Assembly (NCBI GenBank): GCA_017463225.1
Contig: JAFTPO010000014.1
Span: 62,001 to 126,000 of the forward strand
Origin: Lachnospiraceae bacterium
GTDB taxonomy: Bacteria > Bacillota > Clostridia > Lachnospirales > Lachnospiraceae
Length of the DNA: 64,000 nt
Reading direction: 5' to 3'
Positions 25,542 to 34,587 of this stretch are shown piece by piece. How positions within the stretch are numbered: the stretch's first letter is position 1; every line of letters starts with the position of its first letter. Both the position numbers and the translations under genes were made by a program. Below the pieces are notes generated by a model. It saw only the letters and a program-made list of their open reading frames with translations, did no database searches and was not told the DNA's origin.

Positions 25542-27047
25542 GTGAAGAATAAAAAGGTCATATCTATACATTTATTTGTGTTGTTTTCATTCTCTATTTT
25601 AATGTTACTGGTTTTAGAAAAGGATCATATGTTGAGATGTGGAGTATTAGATGATTTGACATTGAATCAACATTACCTTAATAATAATTTTTTTCAGGCT
25701 ACATTTGAGGGCGGATATAAATTCAGACCAGTGGCTAATGCAATAATGTGGATAATATTTACTATTACACGTGGCAATTTATATATGTATGGATATATAA
25801 ATATTATATTTGCTGCTTTATGTGCTACTTTAATTTTTGCTTTTGTATTAAATTGTTTTAGATCATACTTGGTATCTGTCGTTGCTAGTATGTTATATAT
25901 TTTTTCCAGGTTTTCATATTATCAGATAACACAACAACTGGGAATTATGGAAACGGTTGGTACCATATTTGGAATTTGTGTAGTTTATACATTATATGAA
26001 TACGTCGAAACAAAAAATGGGAAATATTATTATATTTCTGTGCTGATGTATCTCCTGGCAAGTTTATCACATGAGAGATATTTGACATTGTTTCCAGTCT
26101 TAGTTATTTCGTGGATAATGGTTGAGCTTAATACTATTAAAGAAAACAAAAGTATTAAAAGTTTTTTTAAACCTATTAGTGCAATTTTCGTTTTTGGAGC
26201 TGTGTTGTTGTTATTTAATATTTTTGTAAATAATATTATGACAGGAACAGGTGGCAGTGATGTAACTGAAACATCAAATATTAATTCCATATTGGTTAAT
26301 TTAAAGAAGAGTATAGCATATTTATTCTCAATAAATTTAGACTCTACGGATATGTATTTAAATATGATAAGTTGGGAGAATTATACTCCATTAATAAAAG
26401 GGGTAGTGTGCTTATCAAACATATCTATAGTTATAATAGTTATTATGTATATTGTTGGACTATTCAGTGAGGAAAAAGAGGATAGGATTAAACATATAAA
26501 GTTTATTGTATTGTATGTTTTGAGTATAGGAGCATTACTGTTGATATCTTCAGTAACCATTAGAGTAGAATTAAGGTGGATGTATTTTCCTTATGTTGTG
26601 ATGGTTTTTATGCTTTTAGATATGGTGTGCAAGAATAATTCTAAGAAATACCTAAAGTGTGTAAAATACTGTGCTATAGTAATATATGCACTGGCTACAA
26701 TTTGTTTTAGTATGTATTGTAGAAATTTTTACAATAACATATATTATTGGAGATTATATACAGTTGCTAATGATTTAATTGATGAAACATATGGAAAATA
26801 TGAGGAAAGAATGTATGATAAGTCGTGGGTAATTATTTCGAGTGTTGAAGAACTTAATTCTTATGAGGATATTATAAATGTTTATGATCCTTATGATAAA
26901 TATGAGTTAAAACTTGAAGTTGTTAAAAGTATTGATGAAATGAATAGTATTGAGAGAATCTATGAAAAAGAGATATTATATTTCGACTCTGACGATTTGG
27001 ATTTTATTAATGTAACAGATATATATGCAGGATATAATACTCAGTAA
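25542..27047 (+). CDS. Multi-span membrane protein, probable GT-C type transferase
   Basis: A 501-residue protein with about eleven membrane spans in the first 400 residues and a charged C-terminal tail of about 100 residues. An early 'RCGVLDDLTLNQHYL' between spans 1 and 2, 'FRPVANAIMWIIF' and a 'SHERYLTLFPVLVISW' loop recall GT-C glycosyltransferases that use polyprenyl-phosphate sugars; the acidic residues in the first loop would be the catalytic type. No named family can be given. The start is GTG at 25542, with GGGAGGAG about 10 nt upstream. The gene is very AT-rich and ends the block that looks imported (22719-27047). Confidence 0.6.
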   Translation: MKNKKVISIHLFVLFSFSILMLLVLEKDHMLRCGVLDDLTLNQHYLNNNFFQATFEGGYKFRPVANAIMWIIFTITRGNLYMYGYINIIFAALCATLIFAFVLNCFRSYLVSVVASMLYIFSRFSYYQITQQLGIMETVGTIFGICVVYTLYEYVETKNGKYYYISVLMYLLASLSHERYLTLFPVLVISWIMVELNTIKENKSIKSFFKPISAIFVFGAVLLLFNIFVNNIMTGTGGSDVTETSNINSILVNLKKSIAYLFSINLDSTDMYLNMISWENYTPLIKGVVCLSNISIVIIVIMYIVGLFSEEKEDRIKHIKFIVLYVLSIGALLLISSVTIRVELRWMYFPYVVMVFMLLDMVCKNNSKKYLKCVKYCAIVIYALATICFSMYCRNFYNNIYYWRLYTVANDLIDETYGKYEERMYDKSWVIISSVEELNSYEDIINVYDPYDKYELKLEVVKSIDEMNSIERIYEKEILYFDSDDLDFINVTDIYAGYNTQ

Positions 27048-27087
27048 TAAATTCGTAAGATTTAATATATGAAGGGAGGAAGAAAAT

Positions 27088-27867
27088 ATGAAAGTCGTAA
27101 TTTTGGCAGGAGGCTTCGGAACTAGAATCTCAGAGGAATCTGAGTATAAGCCAAAGCCTATGATAGAAATTGGTGGAAAGCCAATTCTTTGGCATATTAT
27201 GAAGGAGTATTCCTATTATGGATTCAATGAATTTGTAATATGCGCAGGGTATAAGCAGCATGTAATTAAAGAATGGTTTGCAGATTACTTTCTGCATACC
27301 TCAGACATTACCTTTGATTTTACAGAGGGTAATAAGATGATAGTTCATAATCAGTATTCTGAGCCATGGAAGGTTACAGTGGTTGATACAGGACTTAACA
27401 CTATGACAGGTGGGAGAATAAAGCGTATCAAGCCATATGTGGGAGATGAGCCATTCCTTATGACCTATGGTGATGGAGTGTGTGATGTTGATATATCTAA
27501 GCTAGTTGAGTATCATAAGTCTCATGGCAAGATTGCAACACTTACTGCTGTTATGCTGGAGCAGGAAAAGGGAGTACTTGATATAGGTGGAGATAATGCA
27601 GTTCATTCCTTTAGAGAGAAGAGTGCAAGTGATGGAGCACCTATCAATGCAGGGTATATGGTATTAAACCCTGAGATATTTGATTATATCGAGGGAGATA
27701 CAACAGTATTCGAGAAAGAGCCATTGGTTAGATTAGCACAGGAAGGTCAGCTTATGTCCTATGCTCATAAGGGATACTGGCAGTGTATGGATACCAAGAG
27801 AGAAAAAGATAAATTGGAGAAGCTTTGGAATAAGGGAGTTGCTCCATGGAAGAAGTGGGAGGAATAA
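27088..27867 (+). CDS. rfbF: Glucose-1-phosphate cytidylyltransferase
   Basis: A 259-residue enzyme that forms CDP-glucose, the first step to CDP-3,6-dideoxyhexoses. It carries 'LAGGFGTRISEESEYKPKPM' at the N-terminus, 'IEIGGKPILWHIMKEYSYYG', 'FLMTYGDGVCDVD' and 'GYWQCMDTKREKDKLEKLW', all characteristic of RfbF/DdhA. The length is normal. AGGGAGGAAG precedes the ATG. The stop is two bases before the ATG of rfbH, and rfbG is found 6.7 kb downstream, so the order is F-H-(four genes)-G instead of the usual F-G-H. Confidence 0.95.
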   Translation: MKVVILAGGFGTRISEESEYKPKPMIEIGGKPILWHIMKEYSYYGFNEFVICAGYKQHVIKEWFADYFLHTSDITFDFTEGNKMIVHNQYSEPWKVTVVDTGLNTMTGGRIKRIKPYVGDEPFLMTYGDGVCDVDISKLVEYHKSHGKIATLTAVMLEQEKGVLDIGGDNAVHSFREKSASDGAPINAGYMVLNPEIFDYIEGDTTVFEKEPLVRLAQEGQLMSYAHKGYWQCMDTKREKDKLEKLWNKGVAPWKKWEE

Positions 27868-27869
27868 AA

Positions 27870-29210
27870 ATGTTTACAAATAAGACAGAGGATCAGGCAA
27901 AGAGAGAAATATTGGATATGGTAGCAAGCTATTGCGATACCTTCCATAATAAGAAGAAGGCATTTGAGCCAGGTGATAGAATAACATATGCTTCACGAGT
28001 ATATGACCATGAAGAGATGTGCAATTTGGTTGATTCTGCATTAGAGTTCTGGTTAACCTCAGGACGTTATACAGATGAGTTTGAGAAGCTTTTTGCTGAC
28101 TATCTTGGAGTAAAGTATTGCTCATTAGTTAATTCAGGTTCTTCAGCTAATTTGAATGCATTTATGGCACTTACGTCTCCGCTTCTTGGTGATAGACAGG
28201 TAAAGCCAGGTGATGAGATGATTACTGTTGCAGCTGGATTCCCAACTACAGTTACACCAGCTATACAGTATGGTGTGGTTCCTGTATTTATAGATGTTAC
28301 TATTCCACAGTATAATATGGATGTGACTCAGCTAGAGGCAGCGTTATCAGACAAGACTAAGGTGGTTATGGCAGCTCATACATTAGGAAATCCATTCGAC
28401 CTTAAGGCTGTAAAGGAGTTCTGTGATAAGTATAATCTATGGCTTATAGAGGATAACTGTGATGCATTAGGAACTAAGTATACTATAGATGGTGTTGAGA
28501 AGTTCTCAGGTACTATAGGTGATATAGGAACTTCTTCCTTCTACCCACCACACCATATGACTATGGGAGAGGGTGGTGCAGTATATACTAATAATCCACT
28601 TCTTCACAAGTGTATTCGTTCATTCCGTGATTGGGGTAGAGATTGCGTGTGTGCATCAGGTCAGGACAACCTATGTAAGCATCGTTTCGATAAGCAGTAT
28701 GGTGAATTACCATTAGGTTATGATCACAAGTATGTATATTCTCATTTTGGTTATAACCTTAAGGCTACAGATATGCAGGCTGCTATAGGCTGTGCACAGA
28801 TTAAGAAATTCCCAAGCTTTGTGGAGAAGAGGAAATATAACTTTAATAGATTAAAGTCTGCTTTGGCGGGCTGTGAGGACAAGTTGATTCTTCCAGAACC
28901 ATGTGAGAATTCAGCGCCAAGCTGGTTTGGATTCTTAATCACATGTAAGGAAGGCGTGGATAGAAACAAGGTTGTTCCTTATATTGAGGAGCACGGTGTT
29001 CAGACTAGAATGCTCTTTGCAGGTAATTTGACTAAGCATCCATGCTTCGATCAGATGAGAGCTTCAGGAACTGGCTATAGAGTGGTTGGAGGCTTAGCTA
29101 ATACAGATAGAATTATGAATGATACCTTCTGGGTAGGTGTATATCCAGGTATGACAGATGAGATGATAGACTATATGGCACAGGTGATTAAGGAAGCTGT
29201 AAATCAGTAG
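27870..29210 (+). CDS. rfbH: CDP-4-keto-6-deoxyglucose 3-dehydrase (E1)
   Basis: A 446-residue PMP-dependent, iron-sulfur enzyme of the aminotransferase fold that removes the C3 hydroxyl of CDP-4-keto-6-deoxyglucose. Two hallmarks are visible: His228 in 'FYPPHHMTMGEGG', where transaminases have Lys, and the [2Fe-2S] cysteines Cys197, Cys259, Cys261 and Cys269 ('DCVCASGQDNLC'), spaced like those of Yersinia E1 with a four-residue insertion before His228. GGGAGGAA sets ATG 27870; an upstream ATG at 27846 has no site. E1 needs a reductase (E3, DdhD/RfbI), which is not in the window. Confidence 0.95.
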   Translation: MFTNKTEDQAKREILDMVASYCDTFHNKKKAFEPGDRITYASRVYDHEEMCNLVDSALEFWLTSGRYTDEFEKLFADYLGVKYCSLVNSGSSANLNAFMALTSPLLGDRQVKPGDEMITVAAGFPTTVTPAIQYGVVPVFIDVTIPQYNMDVTQLEAALSDKTKVVMAAHTLGNPFDLKAVKEFCDKYNLWLIEDNCDALGTKYTIDGVEKFSGTIGDIGTSSFYPPHHMTMGEGGAVYTNNPLLHKCIRSFRDWGRDCVCASGQDNLCKHRFDKQYGELPLGYDHKYVYSHFGYNLKATDMQAAIGCAQIKKFPSFVEKRKYNFNRLKSALAGCEDKLILPEPCENSAPSWFGFLITCKEGVDRNKVVPYIEEHGVQTRMLFAGNLTKHPCFDQMRASGTGYRVVGGLANTDRIMNDTFWVGVYPGMTDEMIDYMAQVIKEAVNQ

Positions 29211-29227
29211 TTAATGGGAGGTATATC

Positions 29228-31057
29228 GTGAGAGTAAGATTAGCGGATTATGTTGCGGATTTTTTAGTTAAACATGGAGTAACAGATTGTTTCAGCGTCG
29301 TAGGTGGTGGTGCTATGCACTTAAATGATGCATTGGGACATAAGGATGGTTTAAAGGTAACATATAACCATCATGAGCAGGCTTGTGCTATAGCAGCAGA
29401 GGCTTATGCAAGACTGGATAACCGTATAGCGGCCGTGTGCGTTACAACAGGTCCTGGTGGAACTAACGCCATAACAGGAGTTGTAGGTGGATGGTTGGAT
29501 TCTATACCTATGTTCATTATCAGTGGACAGGTTCGTTATGATACTACTGCAAGATATGCTTTACAGTTTACAGAGACTCCACTTAGAGCAATGGGTGATC
29601 AGGAGTATGACATAGTTAAGTCAGTGGAGCACATGACTAAGTATGCTACTATGATAGAGGATCCTATGCAGATAAGATATGCCCTTGAGAAGGCTTGGCA
29701 CCTAGCTACAACTGGAAGACCAGGCCCAGTATGGGTAGATATACCTGTTAACTTCCAGGGAGGATATATCGAAACAGATGACCTAAATGGTTATGATCCA
29801 GCTGAGGATGATGCTCTTTTACCACCACAGGTGGAGCTTAGCACCATCGATGCAGTTATAGAAAAGCTTAAGAACGCTAAAAGACCTGTATTTCATGCAG
29901 GATACGGTATTCGTCTGTCAGGAGCATATGCTCAGTTTAGAGAGGTGGCAGAAAAGCTTAATATTCCAATAGTAACATATTGGAATGCGGTGGATTTGAT
30001 AGAGGACGAGCATCCTTTATACTGTGGTAGAGCAGGAAATATGGGAGATAGACCAGGTAACTGGGCTATACAGAATGCAGATGTAATTTTAGCTATAGGT
30101 ACTCGTATATCCATTAGACAGGTTGGTTACAATTGGAAGACTTGGGCTAGAGAGGCTGAGGTTATTATGGTAGACGTGGATAAGGCGGAGCTTAAGAAGC
30201 CGACCCTTCACGTAGAGATGCCTGTGTGGGCAGATGCCAAGGATTTCTTGACCAAGATGAATGGCAGACTTGAAGGTGAGTTACGCTCACAGGATGAATG
30301 GGTTAAGACCTGTCAGAGATGGAAGCAGGATTACCCTGCAGTACTCCCAAGACAGTGGGAGGAGAATGGCAAGACTGCAAATGTTTATGCATTTGTTCGT
30401 TATATGAGTAGTAAGTTACCAGAGAACAGCTTAACAGCTGTGTCTAATGGTGCATGCTGCGTAGTTGGTAATCAGGCATATGTTATCCAGAAGGGAAGCC
30501 GTATGGCTAATAATAGTGCTGTTGCTAGTATGGGATATGGACTTCCTGCGGCTATTGGTACTTGTATAGGCGGTGGTAGAAAGAATACTATCTGTCTGGA
30601 GGGTGACGGAAGTATTATGATGAACCTTCAGGAGCTACAGACCATACTTACTAACAAATTACCTATTAAGATATTCCTTATTAATAATAGTGGATATCAT
30701 TCAATCAGAATTACTCAGACTAATCTGTTTAGCGAGCATACAAAGGTTGGTATAGGAGAGGAGTCGGGAGACTTATCATTCCCTGAGTACGAGAAGCTTG
30801 CTAAGGCATTTGGATATCCATACTTCAGTGCTTGTAGCAATGAAGAGATGAAGAAGGTAGTAGATGAGGTTCTTAGTATGGAAGGACCTGTGTTCTGTGA
30901 AATATTTACAGATACAGCTCAGGTATGGGAGCCAAAGAGTAGTACAAAGAGATTAGAGGACGGTACACTTGTAAGTCCTCCGTTAGAGGATTTGGCGCCA
31001 TTCTTACCTAGAGAAGAGCTTGAAAAGCAGATGTTTATTCCTATGATTGAAGAATAA
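29228..31057 (+). CDS. TPP-dependent acetolactate-synthase-like enzyme (YerE-like)
   Basis: A 609-residue enzyme of the thiamine-diphosphate superfamily. Glu50 in 'YNHHEQACAIAAEAYAR' is the cofactor-activating residue, 'VTTGPGGTNAITG' lies near 75, and the TPP/Mg motif runs from 'GDGS' (459-462) to 'NN' (486-487). In Yersinia, YerE of this family transfers an acetyl unit from pyruvate to C4 of CDP-3,6-dideoxy-4-ketoglucose, starting a branched sugar. The position next to rfbF/rfbH and a reductase fits that role better than amino-acid synthesis. The start is GTG 29228 after GGGAGG. A true acetolactate synthase is the alternative, but no small subunit or ilv gene is near. Confidence 0.85.
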   Translation: MRVRLADYVADFLVKHGVTDCFSVVGGGAMHLNDALGHKDGLKVTYNHHEQACAIAAEAYARLDNRIAAVCVTTGPGGTNAITGVVGGWLDSIPMFIISGQVRYDTTARYALQFTETPLRAMGDQEYDIVKSVEHMTKYATMIEDPMQIRYALEKAWHLATTGRPGPVWVDIPVNFQGGYIETDDLNGYDPAEDDALLPPQVELSTIDAVIEKLKNAKRPVFHAGYGIRLSGAYAQFREVAEKLNIPIVTYWNAVDLIEDEHPLYCGRAGNMGDRPGNWAIQNADVILAIGTRISIRQVGYNWKTWAREAEVIMVDVDKAELKKPTLHVEMPVWADAKDFLTKMNGRLEGELRSQDEWVKTCQRWKQDYPAVLPRQWEENGKTANVYAFVRYMSSKLPENSLTAVSNGACCVVGNQAYVIQKGSRMANNSAVASMGYGLPAAIGTCIGGGRKNTICLEGDGSIMMNLQELQTILTNKLPIKIFLINNSGYHSIRITQTNLFSEHTKVGIGEESGDLSFPEYEKLAKAFGYPYFSACSNEEMKKVVDEVLSMEGPVFCEIFTDTAQVWEPKSSTKRLEDGTLVSPPLEDLAPFLPREELEKQMFIPMIEE

Positions 31058-31080
31058 GAGGAAAAGAGAGGATAGAAACC

Positions 31081-32676
31081 TTGAGACGAATTTATTTACT
31101 GGATTGTACATTGAGAGATGGTGGATATGTTAATGATTGGCGATTTGGAAGTGATACCATAAAGGGATTTTGCAAAAAAATTGCCAAGACAGGTATTGAG
31201 ATGTTAGAGGTGGGCTTCTTGAAGGGAGATACCTTTGATGAGGATAGAGCAGTATTTCCTGATTTGGATTCATTTAGAACTATGATTGAGCCTAAGCAGG
31301 AGAACCTATTATATGTTGGTATGATTGATATGAGTGCTCCCCTGCCACTAGATAGAATACCACCTTATGACGGCACATCGGTAGATATGTTCAGAGTAAT
31401 ATTTAAGAAAGACAAGCTGGAGGAGGCATATAGCTACTGCGAGAAGCTTAAGAAATTGGGATATATTCTGTCTATTAATTTTGTTGGTACAGATGCTTAC
31501 TCAGATGTGGAATTCGTGAAAGGTATAGAGAGATTTAATGAGCTACATCCTTATGCTATGGCTATAGTTGATAGCTTTGGATTGATTAAGAGAAAACATT
31601 TCCTAAGACTGGTTCATCTGGCAGATAACAATATGCTGCCTGACATAGTGCTTTCTTACCATGCTCATAATAATTTACAGCAGGCATTCGGTAATGCCGA
31701 AGCGTTAGTTGAGATGAATTTAAAGAGAGATATTAGTATAGATGCATGTGTATTCGGTATGGGTAGAGGTGCAGGAAATCTGAATCTGGAGCTTTTTGCC
31801 GAATATATGAATGAAAACTATGGAACCAAGTATAGAATTGAGCCTATGCTGGAAATTATGGATGAATATCTTAATGATATATATCAGGAGAGATTCTGGG
31901 GATATTCGTTGCCATATTATCTATCTGCAAGTACGGGATGTCATCCTAACTATGCTATATACTTAGCCGAGAAGGATACGCTATCAGTAAAGGCATTCAA
32001 TGAGCTGTTAAGTAGTATTCCTAAGGAGCATAAGGCAAGCTTCACTAAGGAGAAGGCAGAACAGTTTTACATGCAGTATCAGGAAAATTTTATAGATGAT
32101 AAGGCTACTGTGATAGAGTTGGCTAAGGAATTTACAGATAGAGCTGTGCTAATATTAGCTCCTGGTAATTCCCTTAGGGAATACAAAGATGAGATACAAG
32201 AGGTTATAGACAGAACAAATCCTATAATTGTGGCACTGAATTTTATTTGCTCTGAGTATAATGTGGACTATATATTCAGTAGCAATATGAGGAGATTCTG
32301 CAAGATTCAGGGCAATACAGATATAAGGTGTATAATTACATCTAATATGAAGGATTGTAAGTATGCAAGCTATGTTATAAATTATGATAGCTATACAACT
32401 AAAATACCAGAAATTATTGATAATTCGTGCTTGATGCTACTTAAACTTCTGACAGAATTGGGTTGTAAAGAAGTGTATCTGGCTGGTATGGATGGTTATT
32501 CTGTGCAACAGGGAAATAATTACTATGATAGTGAGTTAGAATATGATTTCTCTAGCGTGGCTGATTTAAGAAATGAGCTGATATCACGTGAGTTATGCAA
32601 GTATAACAAGCTTATGAAGCTACATATGATTACCCCATCAGTTTACAATCTAGAATTACATAAGGGAAACCATTAA
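31081..32676 (+). CDS. DRE-TIM aldolase fused to a Rossmann-like domain
   Basis: A 531-residue protein. Residues 1 to about 330 are HMGL-like: 'LLDCTLRDGGYVNDW' from residue 6 gives the 'RDGG' start of 4-hydroxy-2-oxovalerate aldolase-type metallolyases, 'YHAHNNLQQAFGNAEAL' supplies metal-binding His-x-His, and 'DACVFGMGRGAGNLNLE' is the family's glycine-rich segment. From about 355 to the end is a second domain with 'LILAPGNSL', 'VDYIFSSNMRRF' and 'CKEVYLAGMDGYSV', reminiscent of DUF115/Maf- or sialyltransferase-like Rossmann folds. The start is a TTG at 31081 with GAGAGG upstream. Its place between the YerE-like enzyme and the reductase suggests a role with the branched sugar or its pyruvate-derived side chain. 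That is inference. Confidence 0.7.
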   Translation: MRRIYLLDCTLRDGGYVNDWRFGSDTIKGFCKKIAKTGIEMLEVGFLKGDTFDEDRAVFPDLDSFRTMIEPKQENLLYVGMIDMSAPLPLDRIPPYDGTSVDMFRVIFKKDKLEEAYSYCEKLKKLGYILSINFVGTDAYSDVEFVKGIERFNELHPYAMAIVDSFGLIKRKHFLRLVHLADNNMLPDIVLSYHAHNNLQQAFGNAEALVEMNLKRDISIDACVFGMGRGAGNLNLELFAEYMNENYGTKYRIEPMLEIMDEYLNDIYQERFWGYSLPYYLSASTGCHPNYAIYLAEKDTLSVKAFNELLSSIPKEHKASFTKEKAEQFYMQYQENFIDDKATVIELAKEFTDRAVLILAPGNSLREYKDEIQEVIDRTNPIIVALNFICSEYNVDYIFSSNMRRFCKIQGNTDIRCIITSNMKDCKYASYVINYDSYTTKIPEIIDNSCLMLLKLLTELGCKEVYLAGMDGYSVQQGNNYYDSELEYDFSSVADLRNELISRELCKYNKLMKLHMITPSVYNLELHKGNH

Positions 32677-32716
32677 TTTACGTGTAGTAATATCTAATAT
32701 ACAAAGGTAGAGGATT

Positions 32717-33649
32717 ATGAAAAGAATAGTTATCACCGGACCAACAGGTGCCATAGGTACCGCCATAATAAATCGTTGTGTAGCTGAAGAAATTGAAGTC
32801 TACGCTATTATGAGAAAAAATTCTAATAGAAGAGATAGAATCAAGGAAGGTCAAAAGGTTCATATCATAGAATGCGACTTGAGCGAATTGAAGGATTTAC
32901 CTGTAGACAACATACCAAGCTGTGATGTATTTTATCATCTGGGATGGGGTGCAACTATAGGAGATGGCCGTAATGATATGAAGCTTCAGACTGAAAATAT
33001 TCAGTACACTATTGATGCGGTGCAGTTAGCTAAGAGATTAGGATGTCATACCTTTGTAGGTGCTGGCTCTCAAGCGGAATATGGAAGATTCGAAGGTAAG
33101 CTTAATGAGTATGTACCAACCTTTCCTGAAAATGGTTATGGTATAGCTAAGCTATGTGCAGGAAGGATGACTGCCATAGAGTGTGATAAGCTAGGAATAA
33201 GACATATATGGGTTAGAATCCTAAGTATATATGGTCCTGGTGACAGTGATAAAACCATGGTAACTACCACCATAAAGAAGCTACTTAACAAGGAGAGGGC
33301 ATCCTTTACTAAGGGTGAGCAGATGTGGGATTATCTGTACTCGGAGGATGCGGCACGAGCTCTTATATTGATGGGAAAGTGCCAGGAAGCAAATGGTATA
33401 TACTGCCTAGGTGGTGGGACTGCAAGGCCCCTTAGAGAGTATATAGAGGAGATTGCAAGTAATGTATCATCGGATGCTGAGCTTGGCTTTGGTGATGTGG
33501 AATATGGACCAAAGCAGGTTATGTACCTTTGTGCTGATATAGAAAGATTAACTAAGGATACAGGGTTTGTGCCAGAGGTTACATTTGAAGAGGGAATAAA
33601 GAAAACCATAGAATGGATGAAGCAGAGGATAAGCTATGAAGAAAATTAG
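32717..33649 (+). CDS. NAD-dependent epimerase/reductase (extended SDR), YerF-like candidate
   Basis: A 310-residue extended short-chain dehydrogenase: nucleotide loop 'GPTGAIG' at 8-14, 'YHLGWGA' after strand 4, active-site Tyr141-x3-Lys145 ('YGIAK'), 'WVRILSIYGPGD' and 'WDYLYSEDAARALILM'. In the yersiniose pathway YerF reduces the acetyl branch added by YerE; this gene is a fair candidate by position. Alternatives are a paratose or abequose synthase-type 4-reductase, or a C2 epimerase. It overlaps the next gene by 14 bp, which implies coupled translation. Confidence 0.85.
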   Translation: MKRIVITGPTGAIGTAIINRCVAEEIEVYAIMRKNSNRRDRIKEGQKVHIIECDLSELKDLPVDNIPSCDVFYHLGWGATIGDGRNDMKLQTENIQYTIDAVQLAKRLGCHTFVGAGSQAEYGRFEGKLNEYVPTFPENGYGIAKLCAGRMTAIECDKLGIRHIWVRILSIYGPGDSDKTMVTTTIKKLLNKERASFTKGEQMWDYLYSEDAARALILMGKCQEANGIYCLGGGTARPLREYIEEIASNVSSDAELGFGDVEYGPKQVMYLCADIERLTKDTGFVPEVTFEEGIKKTIEWMKQRISYEEN

Positions 33650-34586
33650 TATCATGATTCCTTGCTACAATGAGCAGGAAAACGTAAGAGAAATATGTGC
33701 GGCAGTTATAGATGTGCTGAATAAGGATTTACCTAACTATGATTATGAGATACTGTTTATAGATAATGATTCAAAGGATTTAACCAGAACATATCTGAGA
33801 GAATTATGCGCAAAGAATAAGAAGGTAAGAGCAATATTCAATGCTAAGAATTTTGGACAGTTTAATTCACCTTATTATGGTATATGCCAGACCACAGGTG
33901 ATTGTACTGTCTGTTTGTGTTGTGATTTTCAGGATCCTGTGGAGATGATTCCAAGACTTGTTAAGGAGTGGGAGGATGGTGCTAAGATAGTTTGTGCGAT
34001 TAAGACCTCTAGCAAGGAAAATAAGATAATGAGGTTCCTTAGAACCTGTTATTACAAGATGATTAAGAAGATGTCAGATGTTGAGCAGATAGAACACTTT
34101 ACAGGCTTTGGATTATATGATAAAGGATTCGTGGACGTATTAAGAGATTTAGGTGATTCAACACCGTTCCTTAGAGGTATAGTTGCCGAGCTTGGATACA
34201 AAAGGGTTGATGTTCCTTACGAGCAGGCGAAGAGAAAGGCAGGAAAGACTCACAATAACTGGTATTCCTTATATGATGCAGCAATGTTAAGCTTTACTTC
34301 ATATACAAAGGTTGGTTTGAGATTAGCTACGTTCCTTGGTATAGGGATCGGTGGTTTGAGTTTTGTTATCGCTATCATCTATTTAGTGATGAAGTTGATG
34401 TACTGGGATAACTTTTCAGCAGGTATGGCACCGGTGCTTATAGGAATGTTTTTCTTAGGAGGAGTTCAACTGTTCTTCTTAGGATTTTTAGGTGAATACA
34501 TTCTTAGTATGAATAGACGTGTTATGAATAGACCTCTAGTTATAGAGGAGGAGAGACTTAATTTTGATGATGAGGGAGAAGAATAA
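33636..34586 (+). CDS. GtrB-like GT2 with two C-terminal membrane spans
   Basis: A 316-residue transferase. The GT2 domain starts 'ISIMIPCYNEQENVREIC', with 'DYEILFIDNDSKD' and the DxD-like 'CLCCDFQDPVEM'. Two spans follow ('LATFLGIGIGGLSFVIAI', 'MFFLGGVQLFFLGFLGEYIL'), then 'MNRPLVIEEE'. This is the layout of enzymes that load a sugar onto undecaprenyl phosphate or dolichyl phosphate (GtrB, DPM1, ArnC). It is one of three such proteins in the operon (also 39424 and 48164). The donor sugar is unknown; CDP-branched sugar synthesis genes flank it on both sides. Confidence 0.87.
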   Translation: MKKISIMIPCYNEQENVREICAAVIDVLNKDLPNYDYEILFIDNDSKDLTRTYLRELCAKNKKVRAIFNAKNFGQFNSPYYGICQTTGDCTVCLCCDFQDPVEMIPRLVKEWEDGAKIVCAIKTSSKENKIMRFLRTCYYKMIKKMSDVEQIEHFTGFGLYDKGFVDVLRDLGDSTPFLRGIVAELGYKRVDVPYEQAKRKAGKTHNNWYSLYDAAMLSFTSYTKVGLRLATFLGIGIGGLSFVIAIIYLVMKLMYWDNFSAGMAPVLIGMFFLGGVQLFFLGFLGEYILSMNRRVMNRPLVIEEERLNFDDEGEE

Positions 34587-34587
34587 T

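Noticed and set aside
29228-31057. Reading the TPP enzyme as ordinary IlvB of branched amino-acid synthesis
   Set aside because: There is no small subunit or ilv neighbour, and it lies between rfbH and further sugar genes; a YerE-like role fits the context better, though this is not proven.
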